A DNA stretch of 64,000 bases from Ensifer sp. BR816. Lineage in GTDB: Bacteria > Pseudomonadota > Alphaproteobacteria > Rhizobiales > Rhizobiaceae. Where the stretch lies: positions 3,431,342-3,495,341 of the forward strand of contig NZ_KB905370.1 of assembly GCF_000378985.1 (NCBI RefSeq), given 5' to 3'. Each line of letters opens with the position of its first letter. The first letter of the stretch is position 1. Below the pieces are notes generated by a model. It was not told the DNA's origin and ran no database searches. It was given only the letters and a program-made list of their open reading frames with translations. The position numbers were made by a program, and so were the translations under genes. This document shows, one piece after another, positions 59,063 to 64,000 of this stretch.

Positions 59063-59399
59063 CCGCACCATTGACTTGCTTCAACTTGATTGTTGTCGTT
59101 GGAAAGCAAGGCATCGCGGAGCGGCAGCAACTGGATTCCAGATGCAAGCTGCTATCCCGCCCTGTGGCGCAAGCCCCTCATGATCCGGAAGCGGTCTCAA
59201 ATCTCGATGGCGAGCAGCGGGGAGCGGGACCTGGTCGGTGTGCCCAGGCAAACCATTCGACCTTGCGGGTGGCTTCGGAAAACACGCGAGAACTCGCCCT
59301 TGCGATTGGCGCCCCGATCGAGGATCTCTACCGGAATAGCAAGAACCAACCGGAATCGGCTGTCGCCACGACAAGGCCGACGCTCAAAAGCGAAATAGG

Positions 59400-59915
59400 C
59401 GCCGCTCATCCCCATGGCCTGCAGGGCCTCGGCGTTGCGGCGGCCGGCCTCAATGAACTCGGCGCGGCTTCCTCCGAGCTGAGCCAGCCGCTGCATCGGC
59501 TGCCGCAGCGTCACCTCGCTGACCAGTGTCAGGGCGATCAGGATCACCGCGCCGGCGACGGCGAGCCAGCCGAGATAGGCATGGAACAGGAAGAGGATCG
59601 CGAGATAAACCGGCAGCCACGGCATGTCGCAGATCGCGACCGGGCCCTGCCCGCTCTTGAACTGGCGGACCTGGTCGAGATCGCGCAGCGGCTGCGAGAT
59701 CGCCTCCTCCTTCGACATCCGAAGCGGCAGCTTCAGGACGGTATCGAAGGTCGCACCGCCCAGCTCCTCCTCAAGCCGCTGGCCGATCTGGGTGAGGATT
59801 CGTGAGCGGATGACTTCCAGGGAGGCCGAGAAACAGATAGAGGCCGATCGCGAGGATCGACAGCGCCACCAGCGTCGGCACGCTGCGGCTGGCGAGCACC
59901 CAGTGTGCGCCCGAG
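59400..59915 (-). pseudogene. Relic of a type I secretion ABC transporter (PrtD/HlyB-like)
   Basis: On the minus strand, fragments of the membrane domain of a type I secretion permease/ATPase are readable. They run in order: HWVLASRSVPTLVALSI, then (after a one-base frameshift near 59825) LEVIRSRILTQIGQRLEEE, then SKEEAISQPLRDLDQVRQF and MPWLPVYLAI..., ending near ALQAMGM. The N terminus and the whole ATPase domain are missing. Flanking sequence (59063-59400 and 59915-60044) shows nothing recognisable. It is a decayed remnant, probably of an earlier rearrangement. Confidence 0.7.
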
Positions 59916-60044
59916 ACGGAGGACGTCCTGGCCGAGCCGATCCTGATCGTGCCGACCTGGATCATGAGAGTTCGCCGGAGCTTGTCTTCGCTGGCCGACA
60001 GTCCACTCCATACCTTGTCAGGGCGACGATACCTATGAACTGGC

Positions 60045-61169
60045 TTATCGGCCGCGATAGACGAAATCGACTGATGGTGTCGCCGCAAGCGCGTCCGCTT
60101 CGCGCGTCAGATGCTCGCGCAGCGGCGATCGGATGCAGACCGGATCGGTAGCGTTGGCATCGCCGGCAAGCGCCAGCGCCTGGCAGCGGCAACCGCCGAA
60201 ATCGACCGCCTTGCGCTCGCAGCTTCGGCAGAGATCCGGCATCCAATCGTCGCCGCGATAGGCGTTGAACGCATCACTGTCGTACCAGATCCTGGCGAGC
60301 GAGCTTTCGCGTATGGTCTCGAAGGACAGGCCCGGAATGGTTTCCGCCGCATGGCACGGGAGCACCCGCCCCGAAGGCGTGACGTTCAGGCCCACCCTGC
60401 CCCAGCCGCCCATGCAGGCCTTCGGGTATTTCGAATAATAATCGGCCGGCACATAGTCGATCACCAGTATGCCCTGATAGTTTTCGCGCGCCTTCGCCAC
60501 GGTTCGCGTGGCGCGCTCGACCTGCTCGCGCGTCGGCATCAGCGCCGCCTTGTTGCGCTCTGCCCAGCCGTGGAACTGCACCGTCGCGATCTCGATCCTG
60601 CGTGCCTTCAACCGGACCGCCAAGTCGATCATGGCGTCGATCTCGCCCATGTTCTGCTTGTGGCAGACGGCATTGATCGTCAACGGGATGCCGGCATCCG
60701 CCGCCCAGCCCGCGACAGCCATCTTCCGCTCATACCCGCCGGCATATCCACTGATCCGATCGGCGCTTTCCGGCGAAATGCCCTGGATGGAAAGCTGGAT
60801 GTGGTCGAGCCCGGCATCGGCCAGGCTGGCAATTCGGGCCTCAGTCAAGCCCACGCCGGAGGTGATCAGATTGGTATAGAGCCCGAAGGAGACCGCTGCC
60901 CGGGTCAAGTCGACCAGATCCCTGCGCGCCGCTGGCTCGCCGCCGGACAAGTGCAGATGCAGGACGCCGAGATCGGCGGCCTGCTCGAAGACGCCGATCC
61001 ATGCCTCGGTCGAAAGCTCCTCATTTGCCCGCGTCAACGCGATCGGATTGGAACAGTAGGGACAAGCGAGCGGACAGCGATGCGTCAGCTCCGCCAGCAT
61101 CGCCATCGGCGGAGGCGCCCGCGGGGTTTTGCCCATGGCATCGGCTGTCAGCGTGATCGTATCGCTCAT
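60045..61169 (-). CDS. pqqE: PqqE, radical SAM PQQ synthase, copy 2
   Basis: The 374-residue enzyme has the radical SAM CPLACPYC motif and SPASM cysteines (CMGGWGRV, PCHAAE, LCRSCERKA, GGCRC). It is the paralogue of the gene at 42552-43670 and performs the same PqqA crosslinking. The ATG at 61169 overlaps the pqqD stop. Confidence 0.95.
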   Translation of the reverse strand: MSDTITLTADAMGKTPRAPPPMAMLAELTHRCPLACPYCSNPIALTRANEELSTEAWIGVFEQAADLGVLHLHLSGGEPAARRDLVDLTRAAVSFGLYTNLITSGVGLTEARIASLADAGLDHIQLSIQGISPESADRISGYAGGYERKMAVAGWAADAGIPLTINAVCHKQNMGEIDAMIDLAVRLKARRIEIATVQFHGWAERNKAALMPTREQVERATRTVAKARENYQGILVIDYVPADYYSKYPKACMGGWGRVGLNVTPSGRVLPCHAAETIPGLSFETIRESSLARIWYDSDAFNAYRGDDWMPDLCRSCERKAVDFGGCRCQALALAGDANATDPVCIRSPLREHLTREADALAATPSVDFVYRGR

Positions 61170-61462
61170 TCGACGATCTCCAGCATGCGGCGGATGGAAA
61201 GCTCCCGGACGAAGGCCATGACGTCCTCGGCAATCTGGGGTGCGGGAGCGTCGAATTTCTCCGCGAAATCAGCGGCGATCTGATCGAGAGTCCGCTCGCC
61301 ATCGAGGGCTTCGACGATGGCGACGGCGATATCGTCCACAGCCATCGCACGTTCCGGTGCCAAAAGGACCGTCTGACCGCGAACGGCGTCCTCGCGGAGC
61401 CGAACCCCTCGCGCGAGCTTCACGACGCTCGCCCCTGAAATCACCGGCCCATCCATGGTCAT
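61166..61462 (-). CDS. pqqD: PqqD, copy 2
   Basis: The 98-residue PqqA chaperone has the same length and pattern as copy 1 (KLARGVRLREDAVRGQTVLLAPE). ATG 61462 overlaps the pqqC stop. Confidence 0.93.
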   Translation of the reverse strand: MTMDGPVISGASVVKLARGVRLREDAVRGQTVLLAPERAMAVDDIAVAIVEALDGERTLDQIAADFAEKFDAPAPQIAEDVMAFVRELSIRRMLEIVE

Positions 61463-62217
61463 TCCGCCGCCGGCTCGCGAATCACCCCATCCCGGCCGTT
61501 CCAGGCTCCCGGCGGAATGCGGGCGGGTGCGACATAGGCCGAGTAAAGGGCGTCGAGCTGGGCCCAGAGAACATCCGTCTTGAAGGTGAGCGCAGCAGCC
61601 GCGGCATCCTGTTTTTCCCGCGTGTCGGCGTGATCGAGGACATAGCCTAGACCGAATTCGACGTCGCGCGGCGCCTCGGCCAGCCTTTGGCGGAAATAGG
61701 CCAGCGCGGCGTCATCGGCGAAGGCGTAGTGCTCCAACAGCCCGGCGATGCGTTCCGAATGGATCTTCGGCGCGAAAAGCTCGGTCAGCGAGGATGCCAC
61801 CGCCTCGAGGAGCGGCTTTTCCCGCACGAACGACACATAGGCGTCCACCGCAAATCGCGTCGCCGGCAGCACGCCCTTCGTCGAAGCGACGTAGCCGGGA
61901 TCGAGGCCGACGGCCTCGGCGAGACGCAGCCACCGCCGGATGCCACCCCCCTCCCCCAGGCCGCCATCATGATCCTCGATGCGGGAGCGCCAGGCGCGAC
62001 GCAGTTGGGGGTCGTCGCAACGCGACAGGAAGGCCGCGTCCTTCATCGGAATCCGGCTCTGGTAATAGTAGCGGTTGATCACCCAGGCGCGGACCTGCGT
62101 GATCGTGCAGCCGCCGCCATGCAGCATCACGTGAAAGGGATGCTTGTCGTGGTAGCGCTCCTTGCCGATCTGCAGAAGCCGGGCATGAAAATCTTGCTTG
62201 TCTGATGCTGTCGTCAC
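61459..62217 (-). CDS. pqqC: PqqC, pyrroloquinoline-quinone synthase, copy 2
   Basis: The 252-residue enzyme starts at a GTG that overlaps the pqqB stop (GTGA). The motifs HPFHVMLHGG and RAWVINRYYYQ are intact. The tract 61741-61932 is nearly identical to copy 1 (three differences in 192 bases counted by eye). Confidence 0.95.
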   Translation of the reverse strand: MTTASDKQDFHARLLQIGKERYHDKHPFHVMLHGGGCTITQVRAWVINRYYYQSRIPMKDAAFLSRCDDPQLRRAWRSRIEDHDGGLGEGGGIRRWLRLAEAVGLDPGYVASTKGVLPATRFAVDAYVSFVREKPLLEAVASSLTELFAPKIHSERIAGLLEHYAFADDAALAYFRQRLAEAPRDVEFGLGYVLDHADTREKQDAAAAALTFKTDVLWAQLDALYSAYVAPARIPPGAWNGRDGVIREPAAE

Positions 62218-63125
62218 GGGCGGACCTCCATGCCGTCGAACCCGACTTCGAAGCCGCAGCCCTCGACGCGTTCGCGCTCGGCTCCGGCCCGCCAGATCGG
62301 GTTCGTGTTGTTGATATGCACATAGATCGTGCGCCGGATGCCGAGGGCGCCAAGCGCATCGAGGCTGCCGCCCGCGCCGTCGATCGGCATATGGCCCATG
62401 CGGCGGCCGGTCTTGTGGCCTGTACCGGTCACGATCATCTCGTCATCAGAGAATAGGGTGCCGTCGAAGAACACCGCATCGGCGTCGCGGAGGCGCGCGA
62501 CAAGCCCCTCCGTCATCATGGCGCAGCCCGGAACATGGTAGACACGCTTGCCGTCAGCCTTGAGTTCGAGGCCGACCGTATGTTCGCCCTCGACATCGAG
62601 AGCCGGCTCGCCGTCTTCGAGGAAGAGCGGCACCTTGCCGGGAACGGCGAAGAACCGCACCTCAAGACCCGGAAGTGGAAAGAAAGCCTCTTCGAGGACG
62701 ACGATCCTCCTTGAAACCAGTTCCGGATCGAGAACCTGGAAGACCGGATTGTCCGTGATGATCCGGTCGACCGCGCCGGTCGAAAACAGCGTGAACGGCT
62801 GTTTCTCCCGCAGGACGAGGAGCCCGGCGAGATGATCGATGTCGCCATTGGTCAGCACCACGCTCCTGATCGGGCTGTGACGCAACCGGCGCGGCTGCAG
62901 CGGCCGATTGGCCCGCACTTGCTCACGGATGTCCGGAGAGGCGTTGAAGACCGCCCAGGCCTCACCGTCGAGACTCACCGCAAGCGACGACTGGCTCTGC
63001 GGCCTGAGGCCGGAGGCTGGATCGCGCGCCATCGAACAGTTGCGGCAGCCGCAATTCCATTGCGGGAGACCGCCGCCAGCGGCGGCCCCCAGAACGATGA
63101 TGCGAAGATCGGACGTCTTCTTCAC
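62214..63125 (-). CDS. pqqB: PqqB, copy 2, full length
   Basis: The 303-residue metallo-beta-lactamase-fold protein has the intact block ADAVFFDGTLFSDDEM that is missing from copy 1, plus QWNCGCRNC and TNGDIDHLAG. The start is GTG (the next codons AAG AAG ACG contain no ATG), which supports the GTG start in copy 1. It is likely the functional PqqB of the window. Confidence 0.95.
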   Translation of the reverse strand: MKKTSDLRIIVLGAAAGGGLPQWNCGCRNCSMARDPASGLRPQSQSSLAVSLDGEAWAVFNASPDIREQVRANRPLQPRRLRHSPIRSVVLTNGDIDHLAGLLVLREKQPFTLFSTGAVDRIITDNPVFQVLDPELVSRRIVVLEEAFFPLPGLEVRFFAVPGKVPLFLEDGEPALDVEGEHTVGLELKADGKRVYHVPGCAMMTEGLVARLRDADAVFFDGTLFSDDEMIVTGTGHKTGRRMGHMPIDGAGGSLDALGALGIRRTIYVHINNTNPIWRAGAERERVEGCGFEVGFDGMEVRP

Positions 63126-63169
63126 GGCAATCCCTGATGAGTTGGAGGCCGACCCTCGAAAGGCTGCGC

Positions 63170-63265
63170 CTAGAACAGGATCGGCTCATCCCCGTCCGCC
63201 GGAGCGTAGCGGGTGATTTCCATCGCGCAGCTGACTTCAATGAATTTCGGTTTATGCCAGGACAT
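63170..63265 (-). CDS. pqqA: PqqA, PQQ precursor peptide, copy 2
   Basis: The 31-residue peptide MSWHKPKFIEVSCAMEI... contains the Glu-x3-Tyr core EITRY. GGAGGAGAC lies directly before the ATG at 63265. It heads pqqABCDE copy 2. Confidence 0.93.
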   Translation of the reverse strand: MSWHKPKFIEVSCAMEITRYAPADGDEPILF

Positions 63266-63613
63266 GTCTCCTCCGTTCGTCCAGATCAGTGTGCCGCCCT
63301 GCATTGCCGGCGCCTTCGCAACCAGGTCGAACACGAAACAAGCTTTGCCCTCAGGCGCCGCTTGGTGAAAAGCCGGAACAGCCTTCCGCCGCACCGGCAA
63401 AGCCCGGCGTCGCCATCGCCGGGTTTTCGATCGCATCACGCCGCACGCAGCGCCTGGCGGCGGGGCGAACGGGAGACCACGCAAGTCCTCCTCCATGTTG
63501 AATGGTATCACGGTTCAAGGGCCTCACAATTAAGACCAAGGTGGCGGTCGACGCCGCGCTTGCGCGCGCCGAGGCCGAAACGTGGTGAATGGCGCCGGCT
63601 TTGGATGCCCGGC
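63266..63613. other. Intergenic region upstream of pqqA copy 2
   Basis: About 350 bp with no supported gene. It contains a variant of the module motif at 63526-63544 and must hold the pqq promoter. Confidence 0.45.
63526..63544 (+). promoter_or_regulatory. Module motif ACAATTAAGACCAAGGTGG
   Basis: Shares GACCAAGGTG with the site at 46219, and its left part (ACAAT) with 46148. It lies about 260 bp upstream of pqqA copy 2. Weakest of the set. Confidence 0.35.
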
Positions 63614-64000
63614 TTAACGGAACGCGTTCAGGGGATAGGGCTTGGCGACGACCGGCAGGTATCGCGCGCCGGAAGCCAGCAGAAAACGCTCGAACGCCTG
63701 CATCGCAGGGGTGGTGGCACGGTCCGAGCGGGACACGCCGAACCATTGCCGGCGGATCGGCGTATCGACGACATCGAGAATGACGAGACGGCCGAGCTTC
63801 ACCTCCTGCTCGATCGTGTGGGCCGAGATGAAGGCAATGCCCAGGCCGGCAATGACGGCCTGCTTGATCGTCTCGTTCGATGCGATCTCGGTGCCGACCT
63901 CCTCCAGCTTGTGCGGCGTGTCGGTCAGGAAAATCTCGAGCGAAATCCGCGTCCCCGATCCCTTTTCCCGCACCAGGAACTGTTCCTGCGCGATCCGCTC
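63614..64000 (-). CDS. LysR-family regulator, C-terminal part
   Basis: The frame is open to the right edge of the window and encodes about 128 residues of a LysR substrate-binding domain: FLVREKGSGTRISLEIF, SNETIKQAVIAGLGIAFIS and RRQWFGVSR. These resemble CbbR-type LysR regulators, whose effector pocket uses the REKGSGTR loop. The DNA-binding domain lies outside the window, and the target genes are unknown. Confidence 0.85.
   Translation of the reverse strand, partial: ERIAQEQFLVREKGSGTRISLEIFLTDTPHKLEEVGTEIASNETIKQAVIAGLGIAFISAHTIEQEVKLGRLVILDVVDTPIRRQWFGVSRSDRATTPAMQAFERFLLASGARYLPVVAKPYPLNAFR

Noticed and set aside
59071-59084. TTGACTTGCTTCAA, formally TTGA-N6-TCAA
   Set aside because: The inner bases do not extend the symmetry, and no intact gene starts nearby (only the secretion relic), so it is probably chance.
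1-64000. CRISPR arrays, tRNA or rRNA genes, intact insertion sequences
   Set aside because: No regularly spaced repeats, no tRNA- or rRNA-like segments and no transposase frame with terminal repeats were recognised by eye.

Overview
The window looks like part of a rhizobial (Sinorhizobium/Ensifer-type) replicon, probably a megaplasmid. This is inferred from gene content: a complete nosRZDFYLX operon, a P1B-type ATPase with a C-terminal hemerythrin domain like S. meliloti Nia, rhizobial DUF6522/NnrS genes, FixK/FNR-type boxes, and GC-rich, densely packed genes with ATGA/TGATG overlaps. No rRNA, tRNA, CRISPR or intact insertion sequence was seen.

Region 1 (1-23.4 kb) reads as a low-oxygen survival island. 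It holds three P-type ATPases (a Mg2+-type running off the left edge, a P2A type and the Nia-like type), three universal stress proteins, an ADP-forming acyl-CoA-synthetase/GNAT fusion, a flavin-fold protein, a BON protein, a phosphotransferase/P-loop kinase fusion, a guanylate/adenylate cyclase, a pentapeptide-repeat protein, an alpha/beta hydrolase with an NAD(P)H:quinone oxidoreductase, a small cytochrome c and a YeeE/YedE pair. Twelve 14-bp TTGA-N6-TCAA boxes (eleven exact, one with a mismatch) lie between 2.1 and 30.9 kb, nearly all in upstream or divergent intergenic positions, so much of this island is probably one FixK/FNR regulon.

Region 2 (23.8-30.8 kb) holds a formylglycine-generating enzyme beside a Cys-type sulfatase, a frameshifted outer-membrane-barrel gene, a DUF1254/DUF1214 exported protein and a ferritin-like protein divergent from nosR. 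Region 3 (30.9-42.1 kb) is nitrous oxide reduction (nosRZDFYLX), followed on the opposite strand by an NO-response operon (RIC di-iron repair protein, NnrS, DUF6522). A FixK box and an overlapping-style NnrR-like box sit in front of nosR, and a second NnrR-like box precedes the RIC operon.

Region 4 (42.5-63.5 kb) is a periplasmic alcohol-oxidation module. Two pqqABCDE operons in the same orientation bracket a PQQ alcohol dehydrogenase with the lanthanide-type Asp signature, a LuxR response regulator, a FIST protein, a hybrid histidine kinase, a pseudoazurin, an ABC export/uptake set with a beta-propeller protein, a PedF-type cytochrome c550 and a second periplasmic binding protein. A recurring motif (about AATRCGACCWWGGT) occurs in front of the dehydrogenase/pqqA1, pseudoazurin, pqqA2 and, as a 19-bp inverted repeat, at the pedF/ABC divergent promoter; it is a candidate operator for the module's own regulator. 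The first pqqB copy has lost about 17 internal residues, and pqqC carries a tract that looks gene-converted. A type I secretion ABC relic lies beside the second pqq operon, and a LysR-family gene runs off the right edge.
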